Origin: Cryptomeria japonica
Taxonomy: Eukaryota; Streptophyta; Pinopsida; Cupressales; Cupressaceae
DNA length: 64,000 nt
Direction: 5' to 3'
Assembly (NCBI RefSeq): GCF_030272615.1
Contig: NC_081408.1
Span: forward strand, 624,369,912-624,433,911
In this document: one piece after another, positions 12,166 to 23,066 of the stretch
Numbering within the stretch: the stretch's first letter is position 1
Layout of the letters: each line of letters opens with the position of its first letter
Made by a program: the position numbers and the translations under genes
The notes under the pieces: generated by a model
What the model was told of the DNA's origin: nothing
What the model saw: the letters and a program-made list of their open reading frames with translations, nothing else
The model's database searches: none

Positions 12166-12600
12166 GTCCAAATACCCGAAAGATAATTGAGAGGGGAGGG
12201 GTGAATCAGTTGTCACCAAATTATTGAAACCTTAAGCAATTTAAACTTTAATACCGAAACCCAAAAGATCAATACCAGAATGCATATACCAAAAACCGAA
12301 ATAGCAGATAGACCAATTAAGCATAAACAATAATCAGAGAATAAATACCATCCACATGACACCAAGATTTATATGTGGAAAACCCGGTAAAGGGAAAAAC
12401 TACGGTGGGAAGCCTACCCACAGTCAGATAATACTTCTGCAGCAAGTATGTGATTTACAATTGAGGGCCCTGGACTTGCAAGAAGGCCAACAACCTAGAG
12501 CGCACTGCTCATCACAAAAGGAGTCCTATTGACTACATAGAAATCCAAACTACAATCCAGAAGAATCATTCAGGCAAAGGATTTGGTTGATCATTCGTGA
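12166..12600 (-). repeat. LTR-retrotransposon-derived fragment (tentative)
   Basis: The stretch contains GAGAGGGGAGGGGTGAATCA, ATGTGGAAAACCCGGTAAAG and AAAAACTACGGTGGGAAGCC. From general knowledge, these resemble segments of common conifer LTR-element repeats. No paired LTR is present in the window, so this is a fragment at best. Confidence 0.35.
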
Positions 12601-15133
12601 TCTAGTTGATTATAAATAACATCTTGTTAATATTAAATTGATTTGCATTGATTCGAGTTGAGTGAATTAAATTATAATTTATTAATTGTTGAATGGATGA
12701 ATTTTAATTTATTAAATTTTTTTTTTTAAATACCTTTTTTAATAGTTTGTTTACATCGTTAAAATTTAAAATTTATTTTTTGAAGTTAGTAATAATGAAA
12801 AAAAAAAGAGGAGGGGGGCTTTATTAAAAGTAAAATACAATTAGGATTTACAATTAAAATTTATTTTATGTATATATACTAAGGGGTTTATTTAGTTAAA
12901 ATTTATTCATTAGAATTTGGTAATTAAAATTTATTTATGTTAATAGAATTAATTTATAGTTGAAATTTAATTTAAAGCCTACTCTTATAAGAAGGGATTT
13001 ATTCTTTAGTGTATAGTAAAAAAAATTTATTAAAGAAAAATTTAAGAGGCAATTAATCCTTTAAGAAAAATGATATTTCACCAATGATACACTTATTCTA
13101 TAGTATTGGTTCTTTTTCTTCAAGTGTTTCTATTTAGTCTCAAATATTACCTAGTAGTAAGTAGATTTTCACAAGACATTTAATACATTTCAAATATCTA
13201 AGTTCTTTATTTATTTATATATTTATTTTTATTTTTTGGACTTCAAACTACCTTTTTGTATATTTCAAAATAGTCCAAGTATTAAAGGTCAAAGAATTTA
13301 CCTACCAAGTAAATGAGTTTAGACTCATGGTTACCCCTTTTATGTATTTCAAGCAAAATGTATTAATGTTTAGTAAAAATTCTCCTCAATTCAAGAAGTT
13401 GAACATTTGAACATACCTTTACGCGAGTTAGTTTTCAAGATACAAAGTATAAAAGGCTATTAAGCGTAGACAAGCTTTAGAAGCACTCGTGACTAGTAAA
13501 AAGAAGTAATCACATTTATATTGCAAAGCAATGAATTTATTAACATTTAAACTTAGAGGAGAATTTCATAGTTAAATCTTCATACAACCTGAATGGTATA
13601 ATCTATTTGGAAGAACACTTGTATTAATTAAGATGTAAAGAAACCATAGTTTTTAGCAAATAGAAATGGAACCAAAATTGCTATCGTTTTGCAAGATACT
13701 ACTAAAATAGACCTTATCTTACGAAATCTCAAATTTAGTACTCATCCTTTGTGAATGTCTAGTGAAACTTAGCTATGAAGATGAAATAAGTTATAATTTG
13801 TTATTATTGGATTCTTACCTTAACATGAGTTTTTGAGAAACCTATTCCACGATCTCTTAGAAAATTAAACGATAATTTTAATTGAGGGAAAATCTAGGAG
13901 CAAACCTTAGCTGCCTTCTAAGAGTTTGAAATTTATAAGGTTGTTATTTGTAGAAATATCCAAGGGTAAAGTTAACATTGCTTCAAGTGGAAGGAATAGT
14001 TAGTTATCTCTGTATATTCTTGTGAAGGATTTGACATTAGTTCAAAGGCAACTAGAAGAATATTGATTAGAATTATTTAGGAGCTTTACTTATATTGGTT
14101 AATTAGCAAGTAATTAGACTCTCTTCTAATCTTAAGTTCAAACTTTGGCAATTAAAAGTAATGTGGTTATTTGAAGCTTATTATTAAATAATTTTTTTTC
14201 CTCCAACAAGTAAATGTTAATTTCTTTTCCAAAGTATTGTTATTTAATCATTTAATTTTCTTTCAAGCAATCTAGTACCTTTGAGGTATTAGGATTTATG
14301 ATTAAAGTGTAATGCACATTTTTATAAGCTATCTTCTATAAGTATCATAGTTTTCAAATGAATAGTACTTTCATGCATTTAGTTCAAGTTTTAAAATTTT
14401 AATTATTATCATAGTTTTCTTTCAAGAAAATACTATTCCAAAAGTAGATGATTTGATTGTGTTACTTTCAATCATGCAAAAATTTAATCTTAGTTTAAAT
14501 TTCAAGCAATAATTCCTTATATATTATAGTTTCTTTTTCATGGTTGTATTAGTATATTACTTTACTTAAGATTCATAAATTCAAAGTTAAAATTCCTAGT
14601 TAGGCAACTAAACAAGAGGAGTTGAAACCAAAAACCTTAGCATCGTTCGGTATCTATGGTGCCTCTGGGCCACGCTTACGAGTAATTCCGTTGTGTTGAA
14701 CTACTGCACTTAACACCTAATAAAGCTGCAACAACGAAATTTGTGGCATCGTCCCTCTAAATCACCGAGGAGAAATAAGGGTCATTTGAAGTTAAATCCA
14801 AGGTGTGGGTAATCCCCCTTGGATCGATAATCTAAAAAGATAAAATCTAAAATGAATTTACATCCACTCAGTTAAACCTCAGAAAACCCCATTAGGGTTT
14901 GGTTGTGTGTTATGATTTTGGAGATTTATTTTATCTTGGTGATTTCAATGATTGATAATGGATTAAGGGTGACGTATTTAATAGAAAATAGGACTTAGTT
15001 ATCTTAGGCCACAAGCGGAAGGCCACCTTGAGCCTTTTTGCTATAGAGCTACCATCGTGGGTAGCAACAGCAGAGAAACTATTTGGGACATTAACCCTAG
15101 AAAGGGTTGGGTACCCACAAAATAGTTTACATT
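12601..15133. other. Long AT-rich spacer, no gene seen
   Basis: Degenerate AATTTATT/ATTAAAATT words dominate 12600-13080. The rest (13080-15130) has frequent stops in all frames and no recognisable motif. A small GC-richer patch at 14640-14780 is unexplained. Confidence 0.4.
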
Positions 15134-15333
15134 AAACCATAGATTAGAAAACAAAACTACATACTTTACGCCTTGATCCCGTGCCGAAACGGGTATGTAG
15201 GCAGTCGAGGGACGAAGTTGTCCCTTGTACTCAGGCGTTCGGGGATGGGGTCTAGGATTTGGTAAGTAGGTGGATTACAAAATCTCCTAATTGAAAGATA
15301 AGGAAAATAAAGGAAAAAATAATTCAACGCATG
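15134..15333. repeat. Retroelement-like fragment left of unit A (tentative)
   Basis: CGCCTTGATCCCG followed by ACGGGTATGTAGGCAGTCGA (about 15168-15205) resembles a string seen in some plant Gypsy-type elements. The stretch ends exactly where unit A begins. Confidence 0.3.
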
Positions 15334-16194
15334 GGTGGTTGCAAGAAGTTGAGTCCCACTTTTGGGCAAAAAGTGGAAGTGTTTTCTCTATTTTTCAAAT
15401 TTTCTGTCGATTGATGTTAAAATTTGATGCACTTAGAGATTGAATCTCAAAAAATTTTAGTAATAGAAAATGTAGTGCTTAGAGTCTACTTTTCAAACAT
15501 ATAATTAATTTTAATACCCACATGCTTGGAATCCCTTTTTAGTAGGCATGTTTAAAAACTAGTTTTTCAAAATGCTTGTTTTAGGACCATACCACACATG
15601 TACGACCACCTTTTTTGATGCAAATAAATGAATTTTTGCAAATCCTTCTGGGAAATGATACCTAAGACATCAAATATTGATGAGAATATTTTTGCTTATT
15701 TTTTTATTGAATTTTTTTTTTTTATTAATTTTTAACTAACAATAAAGTATATTTTCAAAACATCAGGTGTACGACCACCATAATTTGATGAAAATTTCAT
15801 ATTTTTCATTTGTTTTTTTAATATTCAAAAGAATTGTATGTAGATTGATGTCATATAATTTATTTTTCTAAAATCCTAAAAACAAAAAAGTTATTAAAGT
15901 TTTAGTGAACCTTGGTATTTTAGGTTTAGGTTCCACTTTTGATTAATAAATAATAAAAAAATAGTAAAAGTAATCTTATCACTATTAAATTTACATTTCT
16001 GAAATCAGGACGTTGAAAACTCTAATGGGTTTTCGTTTCGTCAAAAAATTCAATCAGAAAGACCCTCAAAAAATTAGGCCAAGGTAGAAATCTAATGTCG
16101 TTTTACCTTAGTCATTTTTTTGGAGGTCCAAGCATAGGCTTGGTCCCAACAAGCCTATCCCAAAGAAAAAAACAAAGCTAAGGGTTGTTTCCCG
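15334..16194. other. Left arm of unit A, noncoding
   Basis: About 860 bp, nearly identical to 31844-32714 in unit B. Starts with an imperfect hairpin, CCACTTTTGGGCAAAAAGTGG, about 20 bp in from the end. No coding potential. If the element has recognition sequences at this end, they should be here. Confidence 0.5.
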
Positions 16195-16345
16195 CCCCTA
16201 ATTTTAACAAACGGGCGCCCATTTTTTAAATTCAAAAAACGGGCGCCCATTTCACTTTGTACCGTTGAAAGAGAAATGGGCATCCGTTTTCGAAAACGGG
16301 CGCTCGTTTCATTCAATAATGGGCACCCATTTCTGAAAAGATCCA
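16195..16345. repeat. Cluster of GGGCGCCC palindromic motifs (unit A)
   Basis: At least five variants of ACGGGCGCCC(A/G)TTT on both strands, separated by AT-rich spacers, just upstream of the transposase start. They stand out as the most CpG-rich DNA in the element. Unit B has the same cluster, minus one internal segment. Confidence 0.7.
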
Positions 16346-16515
16346 TTGGGTTAGAATCTGGCCCACAAGCACAAATCCCAATGATTGAATGATTTTTCAA
16401 TCATTGTCTGACAGGTACGATCTGCAAAGAGAATGTTTTGATTAATCATTCTCTTTGTTTGTCTTATTGTCGATTTGGTAAGGAAATTGAGTCGAATTCA
16501 AATTTTGGTGTAGCC

Positions 16516-19500
16516 ATGGGATCAAATCAACACAAGAAGAGGCAAAGGAAGGTTCTGACAACTGAGGAGATTGCAACAAATAGGGAGAAGGAGGCAATGT
16601 GTCAACAAGAGAGAAGATCAAGAATGAGAGAAGGAGCTTCAAGTTCCACAATCGTTTTAGAAGAGGAGAACATCAATGAGACCATAAATGCTAACGAAGG
16701 AAACACAATAGAACCATTTAATTCAGGTGCATCTTCTAATCCATTATTGGATACATGTATGTCTTCACAACCCTATGTTTTTTCTCATGAAGAAATTGAT
16801 GATTTAGTAGAAGCAGGTTACTTATTAAATAAAATTCTAATTGAAAATCAAACCCCAAATGAAATTAGAACTCAAGTTGAAACTGAAATTAAAATCCAAA
16901 TTGAAACCCCAAATGAAACTAGATCTGAACTTGAAACTGAAATTGAAACTGAATTTGAAACTCCAATGAAATTGAAAATCCACCTGCAACTAAAACCAAT
17001 AATGTGTATGTAGACATGGAAACACCAATTGAAAATGAAACATGTTTGAATGATAATCAAATGAATGAAAATTTTGAAATTAAAACTGATGTACTAGACA
17101 ACCTTCCTGGCTTGGTTTCATGGAGACAGATTAGCACACATGCAAATAGATTGTTTAGACATTTTTTTTATAATAAGAAATTTGGGTTTCAATGTCAATT
17201 AATGGTACAACTAATTAAAATGACTAAAATGCGAAAAGTGATGAAGAAGTTAGGTTTTTATGTCAAACCCAAGAAGAAGGACAAGTCTTTAAAACAAGTT
17301 GTATCGACTGTTGCTAGCGCCTTTGATACAATTGGAAAGAAAAGTCGTTCTAAAGATAAAAATGCGGCACGACAGGCAATAAAAACAATTTTAGTAAGCC
17401 AAACAACTTCTAATAAAAGAACGATGAGTAACATAAGTGGATATCTTAATATTTATCACAAAACTTTGTCAAGAGCTGTAAAAAGAAGAGTTAATTTTGA
17501 AAGTGATCCGACAAACAAATTGTGGACTTTTAGTGGTAGACTACCAAGGTCTGATATGAAACTTACTGGTGGAGTCAAAAATTTGATCGAAAAATTCTGG
17601 CACGATAATACGAGAGTATCACCTAATGTTAGAGATGTTCTTAAATTAAGAGTTGGGTCAAAAATTTGTGATCCACATCCAAAACACCTATTGGACATTA
17701 CTCAAACTAGATTGTATAAATTTTTTTTGGATGATAAGGTGTTGACTATTAGCATTTGTCAAAGGTCTTTTGAAAAGTGTAAACCTTAGTATGTTCGAAT
17801 TAACAAGGAAAGAGTCACATCTTGTTGCAAAACTCATGTTCAATTTCACTAACATTATGATGTATTTCGATATATACGTGTTACCATGCATAGTAATGGA
17901 ACGTTCCAAGAATGTGGTATAAATATACCACCTGAAACTATGAAGGAGTTTATTTCAAGTTTGTTTTACAACCCACTAAATGAACAAAATTTTATTTTCA
18001 ATGCATGTGTTTCTGGTGTATGTGATATATGTGGCAATCTTGCATTGTTGGATGAATGTTTGCATGAAAATATTTCAAATGATTTTTGATAACAATTAGT
18101 TGATGTTAAAAGATTTAAAACTGTTGAGTATCCACTGAAGAATGGAAAGGTTGGAAAACGATGCGATCTAATCACTGAAAAAGTTAGGGTTCATGCATTT
18201 ATGAATGAATTCAAGAGTAACATCGTACCTAAATATGTTAAACACACTCAAATGCTAGATGGCTCGTTGGTCAGTTTCGAATATGTAAGGATACATTTCC
18301 TGTTGGTAGTATACTTTCGGTTGTTGACTTTGCAGAGAACTACATGCTTGCACCACAAGATGAGGTCCAATCACAATACTACAATTCAGTGCAAGTATCG
18401 ATTTTTGTCCATATTGTCTATATGCATGCACCAGATAGTGCAGAAGAGGATCACAAAATTTGAGAGTACCATTTCTATATGAGTGATAATAAATTACACT
18501 CATCTGATTTTTTCCAATTTTGCTTCAAGACCTTTTTTGAGAATTTGAGGGAGAGAGAAATTCAGATGACACAACATCTAATATGGTATAATAATTGGAC
18601 AGGGCAATTCAAGAATGCTAGAATGTTTTATTGGTTGAGTATGATTCATAAGAAAACTAATATCGAACACATGTGGAGTTTTTTTGAGGCTGGACACGGG
18701 AAAGGAGAACATGACGGTGCCGATGCATGTGTTAAGAGAGCCCTTTGCAGAGAGCAACTCAAATTCGAGGAAAAGGCTAAATTTAAAAATGCAAGTGCAA
18801 TTGTGGATTGGTGTAGTGTAAATTTATCCATAGGATCAAGTCAGAACTCTACAATTAGACGTTTCTTCTGGCTAGTTAAAGAGGAGAATATCCTTCCAAG
18901 ATATGATTGTGATACAATTAATGGGTCAGCTAGATGGCATTCGTTTAAGAGTTCTAATTCTAACACTTGGACTATATGGACTAGAGAGCTTGCATGTTTT
19001 TGTCAATTTTGTGTTGCAGGTGAATGGGAAGAATGTGAGAATACGGAATGGGTCGAAGAATGGCAACACAAATCCTTAACACCTACTGAGACACAATATG
19101 AAGATGTTAGAAGAAATGAAGACCCCGATCATGAATTTGCATCAGAAGATTATGATCATGTTTCAGACCTCATACAACCTGGTAATTTAATTGAATTTAT
19201 TGTTTATAACTTTAAATTATATATTTTTATGTATTGTCATATAATTTATGATTTCATATTTTAATTATAAATTCTAACAAGTTTTATTTCTACATGTACT
19301 TAAATTTGTTTTCTAGGACATGTGTATGTTGTTGTTGCACCTGAGGATAATGATGAGCAGGTTGAGTATTGGCTAGCTAGATATGTAGAACCTAAGAAAA
19401 AGTTGATATGTGATCAAGTAGATGATGATGGTTTTCAGTATCCAGTTGGGTCTGTTATGGTAGTTGGTACATGGCTAAGCAAATACTTAACAAGAAGGAA

Positions 19501-19702
19501 TGGCTTAACAACTTATGAAGACTACCAATCAGAAAAGAATATTATACACTATTCTCATTTGGTGGTGGCAACAAACATCAAATTAGAAAGATACAAAGGT
19601 AGACTTGCTAATAAGGTATTGTGGACACTTTCAGTAGAAGAGCATGAGGCAATCATAGACGCATTGCAGAAGAGAGAGGATGCAGATGGTACATTAGGTT
19701 GA
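16516..19702 (+). pseudogene. DDE/RNase-H-like transposase gene of unit A, inactivated
   Basis: Starts at GCCATGGGA (16516), a good initiation context, with a basic N-terminus (MGSNQHKKRQRK). A low-complexity Glu/Thr/Asn repeat follows (ETPNE-type units, about 16840-16990), then a basic region and a Cys pair (CVSGVCDICGN). The presumed catalytic core comes next: DFAENY (Asp codon 18326-18328), the second block (codon 18590-18592) and FEAGHGKGEHDG (Glu codon 18686-18688). An intron (19182-19316, GT..TAG) leads to a second exon, 19317-19702, with a compact domain ending DALQKRED. Compared with unit B, this copy has a 1-bp loss near 16963, TAG at 17787-17789, a stop near 17851, TGA at 18087-18089 and a 1-bp loss near 18253. 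The second catalytic Asp is AAT (Asn), so WSDNC has become WYNNW. Catalytic roles are inferred by motif spacing. Confidence 0.7.
19182..19316 (+). other. Intron of the unit A transposase gene
   Basis: CCTG|GTAATT ... TTTTCTAG|GACATG restores the frame ...LIQPGHVYVVVAPED. The same intron is present in unit B (35624-35758). Confidence 0.6.
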
Positions 19703-20569
19703 ATCAATTTTATATGCATGTACAAGTTTGTGTTACTTGTGTGAACTCTTTTATATTTAATCGTGATAATCATTTTTCTTTGTCCCTTTAACATTGTATT
19801 TGTCTACATTTGATACAATTTTGGTTTCATAAACAACATTGTATTAGTTATCTTCTTCTTAATGTTATTTTGTGCACATTGTAATTGTGTTACAATTGAA
19901 TTCTAATTTTTTATGATATATTTATTCTATTGTAATCTCTTCATAGATTAATTGTAAGTTCAAAGATAGAATTATGTCTTAAATATGACAACTCTATATT
20001 TATCATTGTATGACAAATCTATATTTATCATTGTATAACAAATCTATATTTATAGTGTGCTTTTTTATTTTAGTACCATGAAATCCATGCTTTTCATACC
20101 ACTACTATCCGCACTAATAAACCATCAATACACTAGTAAAGTAGTGTGGTCAACTTAAGAGGAAAGTCGATACTATGTTTGTAGCTTCCTTTACTTATTT
20201 CAATGTAATTATTCCATATAGCAGGGCTTCCTTTACTTATTCCAAATCATTGAATAATGTTCTTCAAACCTTCCTAATAATTTGGTTAGCCTTAGTTCCA
20301 TCAATCCATTGGATTCCTCTATGAGATTCATTTATAATTAATAATCCTTTTATAATTTTCATATCAAATTTATATGCATGTAAGTTTGTGTTACTTGTGT
20401 GAACTCTTTTAAATATTTAATCATGATAATTATTTTTCTTTGTCCCTTTAACATTGTATTTGTCTACATTTGATATAATTTCGGTTTCATAAACAACATT
20501 GTATAAGTTATCTTATTCTTAATGTTATTTTGTGCACATTGAATTATAAACTATTGCACTGTAAGATGA
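19703..20569. other. 3' region of the unit A transposase, noncoding
   Basis: AT-rich. A segment beginning TTTATATGCATGTAAG...TTGTGTTACTTGTGTGAA occurs at 19711 and again at 20372, so the 3' end is internally duplicated. Unit B shows the same duplication at 36151 and 36736. Confidence 0.5.
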
Positions 20570-20956
20570 TCAATCACAATGTTAAAATATAAAGTCATAA
20601 ATAGATCACATAACAAGTCATAAATAAAAAGTCCTATATACAATCACATAACAATTCCTGATGACATAATAACAAGTCTTGAAAAAATAATAATAAGGAA
20701 ATGACATTAAAACAAGTCCAAATAACATAATAACAAAACAATGTATCACATATATAATCACTAGAGTGCGCCAAATCACATAACACAACCTAATATCATA
20801 ATAGCAAGGAAATGACATAATAAAAAGTCCTATATATAATCACATAACAACAAGTCCTATATATAATCACATAATAACAAGTCCCAGGATAACATAACAA
20901 GTGTCATCATAAAAAGTCCACAATACAATAACATGACATGATCTAAAATATACAAT
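20570..20956. repeat. Degenerate short repeats between the convergent genes (unit A)
   Basis: Irregular repeats of ATAACAAGTCC, TATATATAATCACATAA and ATGACATAATAA, unit about 25-35 bp, filling the gap just past the companion gene's stop. Also present in unit B (36950-37322). Confidence 0.6.
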
Positions 20957-23066
20957 CTAAGAACTCGCATGCATCTCATCTGCAGTCCTCTTCAATCCAA
21001 GTGAAGGTGGCTGAGATGAATCATCCTGCTGCACGTGGTCTTGAGATGCACCATCTTGTGTCTGTGCAGTATCAATGTCTCCACCCTCCTGTGTAGTATA
21101 AATGAATCCACCCTCCTGTGCAGTATCAGTGTCTGCACCCTCCTGTACATTATTAAAATATTTTACATGAGAAGAAGATTTTACATGAGAAGAAGTTACT
21201 TGCATAATTCACTTATAAAGTAATTAAATACTAAATTTTTTAAAATAAATTACCATATGACCGTGCTCTACAATGCCCTCACTGGTACGTGGAGGTCCAC
21301 TATCATGAACAAGAAAGTGGTCATAGTCAAGTCCTGCAAAAAAAAAAATTGTACATCAATTTTGATAATCCCTATAAAAGCCAGGTACACATTTTAAACA
21401 AATTAGAAATTATTTTTCTAATCATCACCTCAAATGATAATGTCGATGGTTGCATCTGGCTCAATCCCATAGCCATACCAATACTAGTAGTGGTATCGAC
21501 CTGAACAACATATATAAAGCATGAATCAAACTTGTATATATACATAAATTATAAAGTATATATATAGACTACAAGATTATCACATAAAAGCATACATGTG
21601 ATGCAGGCAAAGTAACTGATGGTCGAAGGCATACATGTGATGCACCATCAAACAATCCAGAAGCCTACAATTGCAAAAAATAACGAACATGAATCAAAGT
21701 TGTACATAAATTAGTAAGCATGTAAACACTTCAAATTAATGGATGAAAAACATACTAGTGGTATATGAGGCTGAGCCTCAATGGTCCACGAGTCATGTGA
21801 AGAACTACCCACCTCAGTGCTACACAAACCACCCTACAAATTTGAAATAACATATCATATACATCATTACATTAAAAAAATTATTGTTTATTTTAAATGT
21901 ACATATCAATACAATGTATCTAGATGAAAGTGCATACCATAAATGGGGCACCAACATCTCTAGGTATTGAGGTAACATGCTATCGGTTCCTCAATAATGT
22001 GGTATGATCCATCCTCTATTCAGAAAAAAATGACTCATGTTATGGTTCATATGTGTATATATAAGGAATTTAATATTGTACTGTAAATTATACAAATAAA
22101 TTTGTACCTCTGTAGGTTGATCATCGTCTGCCCACAAGAGATCAACATATGAAGAGACGACATCAACATGTGCAGCCTCGTCGGCATCATCATAACCACC
22201 ATGGGCAGCATCAACATCATCAAAATCACCATCTCCTCCAAGGGCAACCTCACTCTGTGGACCCCTACATACATCCCCACAGCTCGTGCAAACATGTGCT
22301 AAGCTGGGGGCAACCCTCACCTCCCGCAACTGCTGTACCAAATTGCCTGACAGAGCACTCAATGAACCTAGAGCATAATCCACTGCTCGATGATGGGCAG
22401 GTGCTGGAACAACTGGTGATGGAAGAGGAACCAATGGATCATCATGCACATGGTTTCTAACCCTGTCGCTCAATTTTGCTCCTGGCCTATCCTGGGGCAT
22501 GCCTCTCCCAACCCCCTGAAATGATCTAATATCAAAGTAATTGGGCTTTTTGCCCAATTCAAATTCGGCCCATAATTTCTTCAAAAAATACATCGGGACC
22601 TCATGATTGGAGTGTGGTGGATGGTCAACCGCTCCCAAAAATGGCTAGCAATGCCCGGGTGCCTACACCATCGAATAGAGATCCGTGGCTTCTTCGGATC
22701 TATCTCTTCACCTGTCTTAGGGTTCACAAAATATTTTTTCAAATCCATTTTTGTTATTTTTAATTCATTAACTTGTTTGTATGTGAGGCCATCAGGGTAA
22801 AATGCACGCAATCCCTCACGCTAACTAGGATAACTATCTAGCTCGCTATCTAATGCCTGCACAGACTGTACAATGCCTTGCATACTATCTGCAAGGCATA
22901 ACAACTGAGGAGGTGGATGAGGCTCACACCTAATAGTATGAATATCTCTAATCAAAGCATCAATATTCGTCCTAATTGTCTGTCTCAACTGATCGGGTGG
23001 AGGTGGCGGTGGAGGTGGAGGTGGTACTAGACCTAATAGCTCATCTATCTCAAACTCATCCATCAT
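20957..23066 (-). pseudogene. Companion gene of unit A: proline-rich protein of unknown function, inactivated
   Basis: I do not recognise this family. Start ATGATGGATGAG at 23066. Exon 1 runs to 22108 (GAG|GTACAA donor). It encodes an acidic start, a run of ten prolines, then LTYKQVNELK, YFVNPKTGEEIDPKKPRIS, SIRWCRHPGIASHFWERW, MYFLKKLWAEFELG and an Asp/Ala-rich tail. At least five small exons follow, separated by AT-rich introns: about 22017-21942, 21834-21759, 21665-21599, 21505-21427 and 21333-21255. The last exon, about 21149-20957, encodes QEGG.DTA-type repeats and ends ADEMHASS-stop. Lesions: TGG to TAG within SYPS-W-REGL (about 22822) and a 13-bp deletion near 22630. A TAG in the second exon (NR-stop-HVTS) is shared with unit B. 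It converges on the transposase gene, as expected for a second transposon-encoded protein. Confidence 0.55.

Noticed and set aside
16155-16400. Minus-strand 81-codon frame across the palindrome cluster (also 32604-32855)
   Set aside because: Its peptide repeats come from the CGGGCGCC motifs; no start context and no recognisable family.
22149-22460. His-rich plus-strand frame
   Set aside because: Antisense of the Asp/Ala-rich tail of the companion gene; His codons mirror GAT-rich coding on the other strand.
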